Origin: Gaiellasilicea sp963731615
Lineage (GTDB): Bacteria; Actinomycetota; Thermoleophilia; Gaiellales; Gaiellaceae
Direction: 5' to 3'
Assembly: GCA_963731615.1 (NCBI GenBank)
Contig: CAVSWD010000008.1
Span: 62,001 to 126,000 of the forward strand
DNA: 64,000 nt
A model generated the notes under the pieces. The model did not search any database and was not told the origin of the DNA. It saw nothing but the letters and a program-made list of their open reading frames with translations. Below are positions 1-8,530 of the stretch, piece by piece. Position 1 is the stretch's first letter, and each line of letters opens with the position of its first letter. The position numbers were made by a program, and so were the translations under genes.

Positions 1-1850
1 GGCGCGACCGGCCGGGGACAGAGCCGCGTCCTGAAGGTCTCCCAGTCGAGCGGCGCGGTGCGCCGGAAGATCGTCACGGGCGGGTGGTCGTAAACCCAGA
101 ACGCCTCCTCCGCGCGCCGGTCGCGCAGCTCGAGCCCGAGCAGCGACGGGTACGACTCGAACCTCGCCACCCGCTCGAACGGCAGCCGGCCCGCGAAGAG
201 CTCGTCGTAGAACCGCGTCATCAGCGGGAAGCGGCTGGGCAGCCGGCCGATCGTGTTCCACGCGCGCGGGGAGCTGAGCACGTAGACATCGGCCTCGGCG
301 AGCTGCTCGTGCAGAACCCGCAGCTTCTGCTCGTCGTCCGGCCCGAACACGGGTACCTCCAGCCCGATGAACCCGGTCGCGCCGCCGGTCCAGTTCCCGC
401 CGACCGGGAGCGGGTCGTCCCAGTGCTCGTTCGCGATCGCCGTGCCGGGCGGAAGCGTCTCGTTCAGCCAGGCGGTCGCCGCCATGCGGGTGTTCTGCCG
501 CTCGTAGATCCCGACGAACGCGACCGCATAGAACGAGGTGGCGGCGACGACGGCCACGGCGGCGGCTGCCGCCGCCGCAGGACGGCGGGAGGCGGCTCGG
601 GTGAGGCCGTAAGCCGCCGCGACGGGCAGGAGCGGCACGACCGGAAGCAGGTATCGCCCCGCATGCGCGAAGCGCGAAGCGAAATAGACGAAGGTCGCGA
701 GCACGAATGCGACGACCATCAGCTGCGAGACGGCCGGGACGATCGTAGCCTCGTCCGACGGAAGCGCGCCGCGGCGGAGGGTGTCGCGCGCGACGACGGC
801 GAGCGACCACGCCATCGCCCCCAGCCCGAGCACGGCGGCGAGCGCGAGCGGAGCGCCGAGCTGCCAGAGTGCGAGGTTTTCGAGCGGCGACCAGATCGGA
901 GAGGAGAGGAGCCACTGGTAGGCCGGCGGCATTGCGGTGAAACCGTCGACCGCCTGCGCCTGCCGCTCCAGCGCGCCGCGCAGGGTGGAAGTCACCGTCG
1001 CGTCGAGCCAGTTGGAGCGCGCGAACGTGTAGGGCGAGACGAGCCGGAACGCGACATATGCGGACGCGGCGACGACACCGGCCTCGACGCCGAGCCGCAG
1101 CAGCGCCCAGCGCGTGCCCGTCCAGGCACGGACGACGAGCGCCCGGCCGAGGAGCGCGAGCGCGACCGGCAGCGCGACGAACGCGCCGCTGACCTTGCAG
1201 GCGACCGTGAGCCCGAGTGCGAGCCCGGTCAGGAGCACGACCGGCGAGGGGCTGCGCGCTCCGGCTGCGAGGCCCCGGCGCAGGCTGATGAGGGCGAGGA
1301 GGAACGTGGCCGTGCCCAGGCAGACGAGCCAGGCCTCGGTCGTGAAGTAGTGGGCGTGCTGGATCATCGTCACCGTCACGGCGTAGAGCGCAGCAGCGAG
1401 GAGCGCTCCGACCTCCGCCCGTGACCGTCCGAGCGGCGCCAGCAGGAGCAGGCCGATCCCGAATACGAGCAGGATCGTCAGCGTGTCGAGCGCGGCGGCG
1501 AGGCGGCGACCAACGAGGTTCAGCTCGCCGTAGGCCTCCTGGCCCGTGACCGCTGCGGCGAGCTTCGTCGCGAAGAGCGGCAGCGTGCCGTAGAGGTAGT
1601 CGCGCCCCTGCTCGGTGTTGTAGGGCGAGAGGGGCGAGCGCTCGACGTCGAAGTACTCACGCACCCCGCTCGGCCAGTCGACGTTGTCGGCGACGATGGC
1701 CAGGTAGCGCTCGTCCGGGTGAAGGTGCGCCCCCTCGTCCCACTCGCCGCCCGTGAAGCGCAGCACGCCGCCGGCGAGGACGACGAGTGCGAGCACGGCG
1801 TAGACGACGTGCGGCCGCCGCACCCGCGGGGCCAGGGAGGCGTTGACCAC
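1..1850 (-). CDS. Membrane glycosyltransferase, GT39/ArnT type (3' end outside window)
   Basis: Open from the GTG at 1850 to the window edge on the minus strand (over 610 residues); the end of the gene lies outside. The N-terminal membrane segment is followed by HPDERY, the acidic loop typical of the GT39/GT83 (PMT/ArnT) fold that uses polyprenyl-phosphate sugar donors. About ten further hydrophobic segments follow, then a soluble C-terminal domain. The start is supported by TACTCT six bases upstream, consistent with leaderless transcription. It diverges from a GT4 gene 35 bp away, suggesting an envelope-glycan locus. The substrate cannot be inferred. Confidence 0.85.
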   Translation of the reverse strand, partial: MVNASLAPRVRRPHVVYAVLALVVLAGGVLRFTGGEWDEGAHLHPDERYLAIVADNVDWPSGVREYFDVERSPLSPYNTEQGRDYLYGTLPLFATKLAAAVTGQEAYGELNLVGRRLAAALDTLTILLVFGIGLLLLAPLGRSRAEVGALLAAALYAVTVTMIQHAHYFTTEAWLVCLGTATFLLALISLRRGLAAGARSPSPVVLLTGLALGLTVACKVSGAFVALPVALALLGRALVVRAWTGTRWALLRLGVEAGVVAASAYVAFRLVSPYTFARSNWLDATVTSTLRGALERQAQAVDGFTAMPPAYQWLLSSPIWSPLENLALWQLGAPLALAAVLGLGAMAWSLAVVARDTLRRGALPSDEATIVPAVSQLMVVAFVLATFVYFASRFAHAGRYLLPVVPLLPVAAAYGLTRAASRRPAAAAAAAVAVVAATSFYAVAFVGIYERQNTRMAATAWLNETLPPGTAIANEHWDDPLPVGGNWTGGATGFIGLEVPVFGPDDEQKLRVLHEQLAEADVYVLSSPRAWNTIGRLPSRFPLMTRFYDELFAGRLPFERVARFESYPSLLGLELRDRRAEEAFWVYDHPPVTIFRRTAPLDWETFRTRLCPRPVA

Positions 1851-1855
1851 GGAGG

Positions 1856-1862
1856 TAGAGTA
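1856..1862. promoter_or_regulatory. Shared -10 heptamer TAGAGTA between divergent glycosyltransferases
   Basis: Read on the minus strand it gives TACTCT six bases before the GTG of the GT39 gene. On the plus strand it gives TAGAGT, which would leave a leader of about 17 bases before the GT4 ATG at 1886. No clear -35 box is seen for either direction. Confidence 0.45.
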
Positions 1863-1885
1863 GGCGCCCGCTCTCAGGCTCGTCC

Positions 1886-3037
1886 ATGCCCCCGATCCGC
1901 GTCCTGACCGTCCTCACCTACTACGACCCGCACTGGACGGGGCTGACGGCGATCGCGAAGCGGATCGCCGAGGGTCTTGTCGCCCGCGGCCACGAGGTGA
2001 CGGTGCTGACCACGCAGCACCTGCCCGAGCTGCCGAGGCGCGAAGTCGTCGACGGCGTCGAGGTGGTGCGCGCCCGCTCGCTCGGCCGCTTCAGCCGCGG
2101 CGTCGTCGCACCGGCGCTGCCGGCCGTTGCGGCGCGCTTGATCCGCCGCCACGACGTCGTCCACGTGCACACCCCGCTCCCCGAGGCGCCGCTGGTTGCA
2201 GCGCTGGCACGGCTGCAGGGCCGGCCGCTGCTGATGACGCATCAAGGGGACCTCGTCATGCCCGCCGGCGCCGCGAACCAGGCGCTCGAGCGGATCGGGA
2301 CGGCGCTGCTCGGGACGGCGGGACGCCTCGCGACCGTCGTCACGTCGCACAATGAGGATTACGCCCGCGAGTCGCCGTTCCTGCGCCGCTTCGAGCACAA
2401 GCTCGTCTCGATCCATCCCCCGGTCGACCTGCCGGAGCCCGACGCGGCCGCCGCGCGGCAGTGGCGGGCCGAGCTCGGGCTCGAGTCGAGGGCGCTCGTC
2501 GGCTTCGCGGGCCGGTTCGTCGAGGAGAAGGGCTTCGACTACCTGCTGCGCGCGATCCCGGATCTGACGGCGGCGCTTCCGCAAGCGCACCTCGTGTACG
2601 CCGGCAAGCACGACATGGAGTACGAGGACTTCTTCGCCCGCTGCCGTCCGCTGCTGCAGGAGCACCGCGACCGGATCACCTTCGTCGGCCTGATCGAGGA
2701 CCGCCGCCGGCTCGCCGACTTCTACGCCATGTGCGACGTCTTCGCCCTGCCGAGCCGGACGGACATGTTCGCGGCCGCGCAGGTTGAGGCGATGCTCGCC
2801 GGCACGCCGGTGGTCGCCTCCGACATCCCCGGAGCGCGCGTGCCCGTCTCGCGCACGGGCATGGGCAGGGTCGTGCCGGCCGGCGACCCGGCGGCGCTCG
2901 CGGCCGGGCTCGTCCAGGTGCTGCGCGACCCGGCTGGATACACGCGCACCCGCGCGGAGGTGCGTGAGGCGCTCGAGCTCGACACGAGCCTCGACGCCTA
3001 CGAGGAGCTCGTGGAGAGACTGGCGTCGCGGACGTGA
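1886..3037 (+). CDS. Glycosyltransferase family 4 (GT-B fold)
   Basis: 383 residues. The N-terminal Rossmann half has a GT4 acceptor-side pattern (DPHWTGLTAIAKRIAEGL, residues 14-31). The C-terminal half has the donor-binding signature: FAGRFVEEKGFDYLL near residue 212 and the E-x7-E region FAAAQVEAMLAGTPVVASD near 298. It is a retaining enzyme that probably transfers a nucleotide-activated sugar on the cytoplasmic side of the membrane. The stop codon overlaps the next gene's start as GTGA, so the two are translationally coupled. Acceptor unknown. Confidence 0.9.
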   Translation: MPPIRVLTVLTYYDPHWTGLTAIAKRIAEGLVARGHEVTVLTTQHLPELPRREVVDGVEVVRARSLGRFSRGVVAPALPAVAARLIRRHDVVHVHTPLPEAPLVAALARLQGRPLLMTHQGDLVMPAGAANQALERIGTALLGTAGRLATVVTSHNEDYARESPFLRRFEHKLVSIHPPVDLPEPDAAAARQWRAELGLESRALVGFAGRFVEEKGFDYLLRAIPDLTAALPQAHLVYAGKHDMEYEDFFARCRPLLQEHRDRITFVGLIEDRRRLADFYAMCDVFALPSRTDMFAAAQVEAMLAGTPVVASDIPGARVPVSRTGMGRVVPAGDPAALAAGLVQVLRDPAGYTRTRAEVREALELDTSLDAYEELVERLASRT

Positions 3038-3921
3038 CGCTCGACCACGAGGATCGTGCGACGCTCGAACGGCTCGTCGCGAACGAGCTCGACATGGCTT
3101 ACCGTCGGCGCGTCTTCCGGCTCGTCGAGTGGCTCGAGCTCGAGGACGGGCTGGACGTCCTCGACCTCGGCTGCGGCGAGGGTTTCTGGCTGCTCGCGCT
3201 TCAGCGCCTGCGCGACCTTCACCTGATCGGCGTCGACGCCGACGCGGGCCGACTCCGCAGTGCCAAGGCGCGCGGTGCACGGGCGTCGCTCGTCGAGGCC
3301 GATGCGCAAGCGCTCCCATTCTTGGACGCGTCGTTCGACCGGATCCTGCTCACGGAGGTGCTCGAGCACCTGCCCGACGATCGGGCTGCGCTCCGCGAGA
3401 CCTCCCGAGTGCTCAGGCCGGGCGGCGTGCTCGCGATCTCCGTGCCGCACGCGCGCTACCCGTTCTGGTGGGACCCGATCAACGCGACGTGGACTGCGCT
3501 CGGCGGCCGCCCGATCCGCAGCGGCCCGATCGCAGGGATCTGGTCGAACCACGTGCGTCTGTACGACGCGCCCACGCTCGCAGAACGGGTTCGCGACGCG
3601 GGTCTCGAGGTCGAGGTGCTCGAGGAGAGCACGCACTACAGCGTCCCGTTCAGCCATTTCGTGGTCTACGGGATCGGCAAGCCGCTGCTCGAGCACGGTC
3701 TCGTGCCGCGTCGGCTGCTTGCGTCGACCGACCGCTTCGCCGGCGAGCAGAACACCGGCTCCCGCCTGAACCCGTTCAACGCGGTCCGTCGGCTCTTCCG
3801 GCTCGTCGACCGGCTCAACGACCGGGCGTTCGCGGCGCGCAAGCGCACGTTCGTGAACGTGCTCGTTAAGGCCCGAAAGCCGAGTCCGCCGCCCGACCGC
3901 GCGACGGGAACCGACGGGTGA
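3034..3921 (+). CDS. SAM-dependent methyltransferase, class I
   Basis: 295 residues, GTG start overlapping the previous stop by four bases. Motif I VLDLGCGEGFW (about residue 43), an acidic motif II (IGVDAD) and the post-I region LLTEVLEHLPDD match Methyltransf_11 enzymes. The C-terminal 130 residues have no motif I recognise. Coupling to the GT4 gene suggests modification of a sugar or lipid intermediate. The 3' end overlaps the convergent UPF0104 gene by 56 bases. Confidence 0.88.
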   Translation: MTLDHEDRATLERLVANELDMAYRRRVFRLVEWLELEDGLDVLDLGCGEGFWLLALQRLRDLHLIGVDADAGRLRSAKARGARASLVEADAQALPFLDASFDRILLTEVLEHLPDDRAALRETSRVLRPGGVLAISVPHARYPFWWDPINATWTALGGRPIRSGPIAGIWSNHVRLYDAPTLAERVRDAGLEVEVLEESTHYSVPFSHFVVYGIGKPLLEHGLVPRRLLASTDRFAGEQNTGSRLNPFNAVRRLFRLVDRLNDRAFAARKRTFVNVLVKARKPSPPPDRATGTDG

Positions 3922-4915
3922 GCGCGAGCGCGGCACCGATCACGAGGAGCGGCAGCACGTTCAGCGCGTGCAGGACGAGCGCGTACGAAAGCGCGGTCGA
4001 CCCGTCGACGCCGTAGGCGGAGAGGACGACGACGGTCGCGCCCTCGAAGACGCCGAGCGCGGCGGGAGGGGACGGAAGGATCATCGCGAGCCCAATTCCG
4101 ATCACGACGAGGACGCCGGCCGTGAGCGCTAGATCGATCCCACTCGCCTTCAGTACGAGCCAGAAGCCGACGCCGAGCACGAGCCACGACAGCGTCGTCC
4201 ACGCGAAGCTCACGAGCGCGACGCGCGGGCCGAGCAGGCCCCCGAGCCCGCGCACGAACTCCGCCGGCGCCCGGTCGAGCGCCTCCTGCGGGATGAACGG
4301 AAGCGCGCGCAGCGGCCTGAGCAGTACGTGGAGGACGCGATCGCCGAACCGGAGCACCGCGCCCGCCGCCAGGGCGAGCAGGACGACGAGGACGAGCGCG
4401 ACGACGCCCGCGCCGCGCAGCCAGTCCACGTGCGGCAGCCACGGGAGCAGCAGAAAGAGCAGGAGCACCAGGGAGAGCACGTCCTGTGCCCGTTGGACGA
4501 GCACCGTCGCCGTCGTCTCCGCGACGCTGCGGCCGGCGCGCCGCGTCAGCGCGAAGATCGCGACGGCGTCGCCCGTCCGCAGCGGCAGCAGGGCGTTCGC
4601 GAGGTAGCCGACGAAGAGGGCGGGGGTGACGTGCCGCAGCGACGGCCGGTCGCCGGGTGGAAAGAGCGACTGCCAGCGGATCGCGCGGAGCAGGAACGCG
4701 GCGACGAGCAGCACGAGCGCAGGGAGCAGCCAGGCGTACTCGGTCGAGCGGAGCTGGTCGAGCGTCTGCCGCGGCTGCGCGTCGCGGACGGCGACGTACG
4801 CGAACAGGACGCTGATCGCCACACCGAGCCCGACGAGCAGCACCTGCGCCCGCGTGGGGCGGCCGCGCGCGCGCCGCGCGTCGAGAACCTGCTCCAGCTC
4901 CGGGTCCGTCGCCAG
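3866..4915 (-). CDS. UPF0104 / LPG-synthase-type membrane protein (probable CTG start)
   Basis: About 349 residues with roughly eight membrane segments and the family signature LLPLRTGDAVAIFALTRRAG near the second segment; a later loop has PSPPAALGVFEGA, matching the conserved P-G/A-x-G-x-F-E motif. Members include flippase-like proteins and the membrane half of lysyl-phosphatidylglycerol synthase; no aminoacyl-transfer domain is present. No ATG, GTG or TTG lies upstream in frame near the N-terminus. CTG at 4915 sits six bases after TATGCT, the spacing used by other leaderless genes here. GTG at 4843 is the alternative and would begin inside the first membrane segment. Confidence 0.8.
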   Translation of the reverse strand: MATDPELEQVLDARRARGRPTRAQVLLVGLGVAISVLFAYVAVRDAQPRQTLDQLRSTEYAWLLPALVLLVAAFLLRAIRWQSLFPPGDRPSLRHVTPALFVGYLANALLPLRTGDAVAIFALTRRAGRSVAETTATVLVQRAQDVLSLVLLLFLLLPWLPHVDWLRGAGVVALVLVVLLALAAGAVLRFGDRVLHVLLRPLRALPFIPQEALDRAPAEFVRGLGGLLGPRVALVSFAWTTLSWLVLGVGFWLVLKASGIDLALTAGVLVVIGIGLAMILPSPPAALGVFEGATVVVLSAYGVDGSTALSYALVLHALNVLPLLVIGAALALTRRFPSRGRAADSAFGP

Positions 4916-4977
4916 GGACTCAGCATAGGAGCGGATCCGCGGCAGGGACAGCTGCTCCGCCGGGTACGCTCGCCCGC

Positions 4978-5337
4978 GTGCTCGATGCTCACGGCTTCCT
5001 CGCGATCCTCGTCGTCGCCGTGCCGGCGCTCGCCGCTCTGGTCGGCGGCCTCGTCTACTGGCGCCGGCGCGGGGCCGGCCGGCTGCTGGCCAACGTGCTT
5101 GCGCTTGCCCAGACACTGCTCGTGGCGCAGGTCGGGCTCGGGCTGCTGCTCCTCTCGGACGAGCGTCGCGCCGCGGACGACCTGCACTACGTCTACGGAT
5201 CGCTCTCGCTCGCCGCGATCCTCGCGCCGTGGATGTACGCGCCGGCGGAGGGCCCGAGGCGCTTGCTCTGGTTCGCCGGCACGTCACTCGTCGCGGCTGC
5301 CCTCGCCGTGCGAGCATTCATGACCGGAGGATCGTGA
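4978..5337 (+). CDS. Small membrane protein, four predicted segments, unknown function
   Basis: 119 residues. Hydrophobic segments lie at about 5-25, 37-55, 70-88 and 98-113. A DERRAADDLHYVYG loop between segments two and three is the only distinctive polar stretch. The GTG start lies seven bases after TACGCT (4965-4970), fitting a leaderless transcript. Its stop overlaps the next start (GTGA), so it is co-translated with another small membrane protein. I do not recognise a named family. Confidence 0.75.
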   Translation: MLDAHGFLAILVVAVPALAALVGGLVYWRRRGAGRLLANVLALAQTLLVAQVGLGLLLLSDERRAADDLHYVYGSLSLAAILAPWMYAPAEGPRRLLWFAGTSLVAAALAVRAFMTGGS

Positions 5338-5708
5338 AGCGCTTTTTCACCGACATGAACGCGACTCTGCGCGGTTTCCTGATCATCGGGCTGATCGCCC
5401 TTGTCGTGGTCGTGCTCTCGCTGCAGTCGGTGCTGCAGACGGTGGGCGGCTTGCTGCGGATCGCCTTCTTCCTCGCGATCGCGTTCTTCCTCTTCCTCCT
5501 CTGGCGCGAGAAGCGAGGCGACATCGAGGCATGGTCGGACCGGAGCCGCAACGTCTTCTACGCCGCGATCGTCCTGGCGGTGGTCGACATCGGTGCGTTC
5601 ATCGGCCTGGGCGCCTCAGGCCCGGACGCGCTCGCGTTCTTCCTCGTGCTCGGCGCCTGCGCCTACGCGCTGGTGCGCGTCTGGCGCCAGGAACACACCT
5701 ACAGCTGA
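5334..5708 (+). CDS. Small membrane protein, unknown function
   Basis: 124 residues. The GTG start overlaps the preceding stop and is preceded by GGAGG at 5326-5330, although it is coupled anyway. Membrane segments lie around 13-33, 38-56, 75-92 and 97-114. A basic-acidic loop (WREKRGDIEAWSDRSR) follows segment two. It is probably a functional partner of the upstream protein, since both are short, four-segment proteins in one transcript. The 3' end overlaps the convergent thioredoxin-like gene by ten bases. Confidence 0.75.
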   Translation: MKRFFTDMNATLRGFLIIGLIALVVVVLSLQSVLQTVGGLLRIAFFLAIAFFLFLLWREKRGDIEAWSDRSRNVFYAAIVLAVVDIGAFIGLGASGPDALAFFLVLGACAYALVRVWRQEHTYS

Positions 5709-6262
5709 GCCCGAATCTCCTCGAGCAGGCGGTCGACGTAGGAGACGACCGGGACACCGGACCCGGCGAGCGGCGCCGGCTCGTCCTGCCAGGTCGCATC
5801 CGGTCCGAAGACGTAGTAGACGTCGTAGATGAAGCCGGAAGCGCCGAGCTCGCCGAGATCGGCTTCGGCGAAGTACGTCCCCGTGATCCCCTCTCCGTCC
5901 CAGTACTGCGTCACCCGCGGGTCGTCCAGGATCGTGGTGTCGATCGACCCGCGCTCGTCGGTGACGCGCTGGTTCAGCCAGACGACGTAGAAGCGCACGT
6001 CCTGCGACGGCTCCTGCGCGAGCACCTGCTCCTGGACCTCACGGGCCCCGGCGAGGCAGGTGCCTCAGGTGGGCGAGAGGAGGACGATGACGCGCGCCTT
6101 ACCGGCGTCCGCCTCGAAGTCCGAGCGAAGGGCGAGGACGTTGTCGAGATCCGTGACCGACGCTCGCGGGGCGCCCTGCAGACCCGGCTCCATCTCAGCA
6201 CTCTCGCCGCCGCACGCCGCCACGGCAGCGACCGCGAGCAGCGGCACGAGCCGTCGAATCAA
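5699..6262 (-). CDS. Thioredoxin-like lipoprotein with in-frame TGA in a U-x-x-C motif: candidate selenoprotein
   Basis: A single frame of 187 codons is interrupted only by TGA at 6067-6065 (codon 66). The N-terminus is a lipoprotein signal (MIRRLVPLLAVAAVAAC, lipobox Cys17). The strand leading into the TGA reads VIVLLSPT, then TGA, then GTCLAGAREVQ. This is the thioredoxin-fold active-site position with the first cysteine of CxxC replaced by TGA and Cys69 kept. The sequence continues for 118 residues without another stop or frame change. The TTG start overlaps the hemQ stop (TTGA), so the genes form an operon. I infer selenocysteine insertion and an extracytoplasmic redox role. If TGA is a true stop, only a useless 65-residue fragment would be made. 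Confidence 0.72.
6022..6063 (-). promoter_or_regulatory. Candidate bacterial SECIS hairpin downstream of the TGA
   Basis: Directly after the TGA, GCACCTGC (6063-6056) can pair perfectly with GCAGGTGC (6029-6022). Inside it, CTCGC (6055-6051) pairs with GTGAG (6042-6038) and leaves the apical loop CGGGGCCC, which begins about 15 bases after the TGA and has a G at its second position. These features resemble bacterial SECIS elements, which lie inside the coding region. The fold was drawn by eye without energies. Confidence 0.45.
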
Positions 6263-6960
6263 GCACGCACCTGCGCCGAAGCCCCGTCGAGCGCATCGAG
6301 CGCCGAGCGGATCGTCATCCCCTCGCCGACGAAGATCGGAGTATCGCGCTCGGTGTAGGCAGACGCTTCGCTCTCACGCAGGGTCAGCATCAGGTGCATG
6401 AAGTCGGACGGCTCGTCGCACTCGAACGCCGTCATGAACTCCTGATCGTCGATCCCGAACGAGTAGGTCGTGTGGTTGTGGATCGTCTCGAACTCGCGGC
6501 CGATCCGGATGTGCTCGTCCATCGCCTCCTGCCGCTGCTTGAGCGGCAGCGCATACCAGGGCCGGATCTTCACGAACGGATAGACCACGAGGTACGGCGA
6601 GCCCTTCGGGATGATCTTCCGCGGCCGGCGAGCCTGCGTGTACGGCGAGGCTCTGGTGGTCGCGAGGTAGTTGTAGGGCGTCTCGAGCCAGCCCGCGAGC
6701 GGCGTCGCGTTCAGCGTCGACCCGAGCTCGCCGAGGTCGGCATAGCGCTCGGTGATCTTCCAGAGAAAGAAGTCGCAGTCGGGCCGGATGCCTGCGGTGG
6801 AGTAGACGCGCAGATGCTCGAATCGCTCGCTCCAACTCTCGACCACCTCGGCGAACGCGTCCTTCATCGCGGACCGTTCCTCGACGGGGAGCCGGCGCCA
6901 GGCCGGATCGACCTTGTGAAAGGAGTACGCGACGTACTGGCCCTGGGGCTCGGCGCTCAC
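6259..6960 (-). CDS. hemQ: Coproheme decarboxylase HemQ (chlorite dismutase family)
   Basis: 233 residues. Family motifs are YVAYSFHKVDPAWRRLP at the N-terminus, DCDFFLWK (about 66), YLVVYPFVKIRPWYAL (about 130) carrying the conserved active-site tyrosine region, and IHNHTTYSFGIDDQEFMTAFE (about 165) with the heme-ligand histidine region. In actinobacteria HemQ converts coproheme to heme b in the last step of the coproporphyrin-dependent pathway. The GTG start lies seven bases after TACGAT, so the transcript is probably leaderless. It is the first gene of an operon with the TGA-containing thioredoxin-like lipoprotein. Confidence 0.92.
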   Translation of the reverse strand: MSAEPQGQYVAYSFHKVDPAWRRLPVEERSAMKDAFAEVVESWSERFEHLRVYSTAGIRPDCDFFLWKITERYADLGELGSTLNATPLAGWLETPYNYLATTRASPYTQARRPRKIIPKGSPYLVVYPFVKIRPWYALPLKQRQEAMDEHIRIGREFETIHNHTTYSFGIDDQEFMTAFECDEPSDFMHLMLTLRESEASAYTERDTPIFVGEGMTIRSALDALDGASAQVRA

Positions 6961-6966
6961 GGGACG

Positions 6967-6973
6967 TATCGTA
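6967..6973. promoter_or_regulatory. Bidirectional -10 heptamer TATCGTA between hemQ and a lipoprotein gene
   Basis: The plus strand reads TATCGT (6967-6972) seven bases before the GTG at 6980; the minus strand reads TACGAT (6973-6968) seven bases before the GTG at 6960. Both genes would be leaderless from one near-palindromic box. Only 19 bp separate the two start codons. Confidence 0.65.
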
Positions 6974-6979
6974 CGCGCC

Positions 6980-7438
6980 GTGCGCCGCCTCGCTCCGCTC
7001 CTCGCCGTCCTCGCGCTGGCCGGCTGCGGCGGCGATTCCGACCCCGGTGATCCCGGCGAGTTCGTGACGACGCTGATCCGAGACCTCGGCAGCGGCAAGA
7101 CCGGCGAGGCGTGGGACCTGCTCCATCCGCTGCACCGCGAGCAGGTGCCGCGGGCGCAGTACGTCGCCTGCGAGCGACAGGACGGGTTCGGCGGCAAGGT
7201 GACGAAGGTCGACGTGCTCGAGGTGAAGGAGGAGCCCGCGACGATCCCCGGCCAGTTCGCGCAAGAACCGTCCACCGCGGTCACGGTCGGCGTCACCCTC
7301 GATGTCCCGGAGGCCGAGGAACCCGAGAAGTTCACGCTCACTGCGCACGTGTTCGAGCAGGACGGGGAGTGGGCCTGGGTGATCGGGCCTGTCGACTACG
7401 CCGCCTACCAGGCCGGGAGCTGCCCCTCCCAGGAGTAA
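6980..7438 (+). CDS. Secreted lipoprotein, unknown function
   Basis: 152 residues. The signal peptide VRRLAPLLAVLALAGC ends in a lipobox (LAGC, Cys16), followed by a GGDSDPGDPG linker. The mature part (FVTTLIRDLGSGKTGEAWDLLHPLHREQV...) resembles small NTF2/DUF4878-like lipoproteins in length and in its helix-then-sheet pattern, but this is a weak structural guess. It is convergent with the glycosidase gene that follows, with one base between the stops. Confidence 0.75.
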   Translation: MRRLAPLLAVLALAGCGGDSDPGDPGEFVTTLIRDLGSGKTGEAWDLLHPLHREQVPRAQYVACERQDGFGGKVTKVDVLEVKEEPATIPGQFAQEPSTAVTVGVTLDVPEAEEPEKFTLTAHVFEQDGEWAWVIGPVDYAAYQAGSCPSQE

Positions 7439-7439
7439 G

Positions 7440-8530
7440 TCAGCAGCCGGCGCTCTCGATCGCCTGCCGCACCGGCTCGAGACTCACCTTCGGCGTCCCG
7501 TCGACGTAGTAGACGCCGGATTGGAACCCGGTCAGCGCCGGCTCGTCGTGGGAGTGGAAGAGGAGCAGGCCGGCGACGTTCTCCTGGCAGGCGGCGAGCT
7601 CGATCGCGCGGCGGTAGAAGCCGGCCTGCGTCATCTCGTCGACGGGGCGTCCCGGCTCCGCCCCCTCGTAGAGCGCCGCCTTCGACGGCGGGATCCGCGT
7701 CTCGACGCCGAGCTCGCTGTAGAGCACCGGTAGCCCCGGCCCGAAGGCCTCGTCGAGCAGCGGCCGCAGCTTCTCCTCGTAGTCGGCCATCAGGATCGAG
7801 CTCGACTCGGGATCGGTCGGTCGGTCGGGCGGCGTGGCCGAGCTCAGCGGGTAGGGGTGGAAGGCGAAGCCGTCGAGCGGTGGCTCATCGCGCCCGCTGG
7901 CCCGGTAGGCGGACCCGAGGTCGCGCAGGAACGTCGTCGGCGAGTGCGTGTCGCGGCCGGTCCCGGGCCGGTCGATCCCGCGCGGGGCGAGCGCTCCGCC
8001 CCAGATCGTCACGTCGCTGTCGGCAGTCTTGGCGGCGTCGTAGACCTCGCTCAGGAGCGCGAAGTACGCCGGTGCAGCAACGTCGGTTCCTGCGTCGTCG
8101 AACTGGGGCAGCCAAAAGCGGTTCAGGTTCGGCTCGTTGCCGACGATCACGTCGCGGATCTGCGGGAACATCGCGGACGACTGCGGCGACGTAGGCGGCG
8201 AACTGCGTCCGCGCCTCCGGCGTCAGCGGCGTCGTCGCCGAGCCGGGGTGGTAGACGGCGAGGAAGATCCGCAGCCCGTCTGCTCGCTCCGCGACGTCTC
8301 GGAGCACTGCGAGCTCCTCCGGCGCCGGCGCGGAGAGCCCCGGCTGCCAGAAGCTCGTGATCCCGACGGCGCCGAAGCCTGCCGCCTCCAGTTGCTCCAG
8401 CACCGGCCCTTCGGCCCGAACTGCGTCGTCTACGGCTCCAACCAGAAACGTGGGCTCATCGCCGCCACAGCCTCCGAGGCAGAGAGCTGCCGCGAGGAGC
8501 CCGCCAGTGCGAAGGGCACGCTGGTGCGGA
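7440..8530 (-). pseudogene. Degenerate or frameshifted copy of the neighbouring glycosidase gene
   Basis: Two frames together match the intact paralogue immediately upstream along its whole length. The first frame encodes a lipoprotein signal (GGLLAAALCLGGC, Cys near 8469) through TPLTPEARTQFAAYVAAVVRDVP. The second resumes at QIRDVIVGNEPN and runs to the stop at 7440. One extra C in CCC near 8168-8170 explains the break. No ATG, GTG or TTG lies in frame close to the signal peptide, a second defect. Catalytic-type residues (GNEPN; LYSELGVE) are kept, so decay is recent or the breaks are sequencing errors. It lacks the C-terminal beta domain of its neighbour. Confidence 0.7.

Noticed and set aside
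84..1424. Long plus-strand open frame opposite the GT39 gene
   Set aside because: Low-complexity Arg/Glu/Pro sequence typical of the antisense of a GC-rich gene; the minus strand encodes a clear membrane enzyme.
1874..3319. 481-codon minus-strand frame
   Set aside because: Antisense shadow of the GT4 and methyltransferase genes with no recognisable motif.
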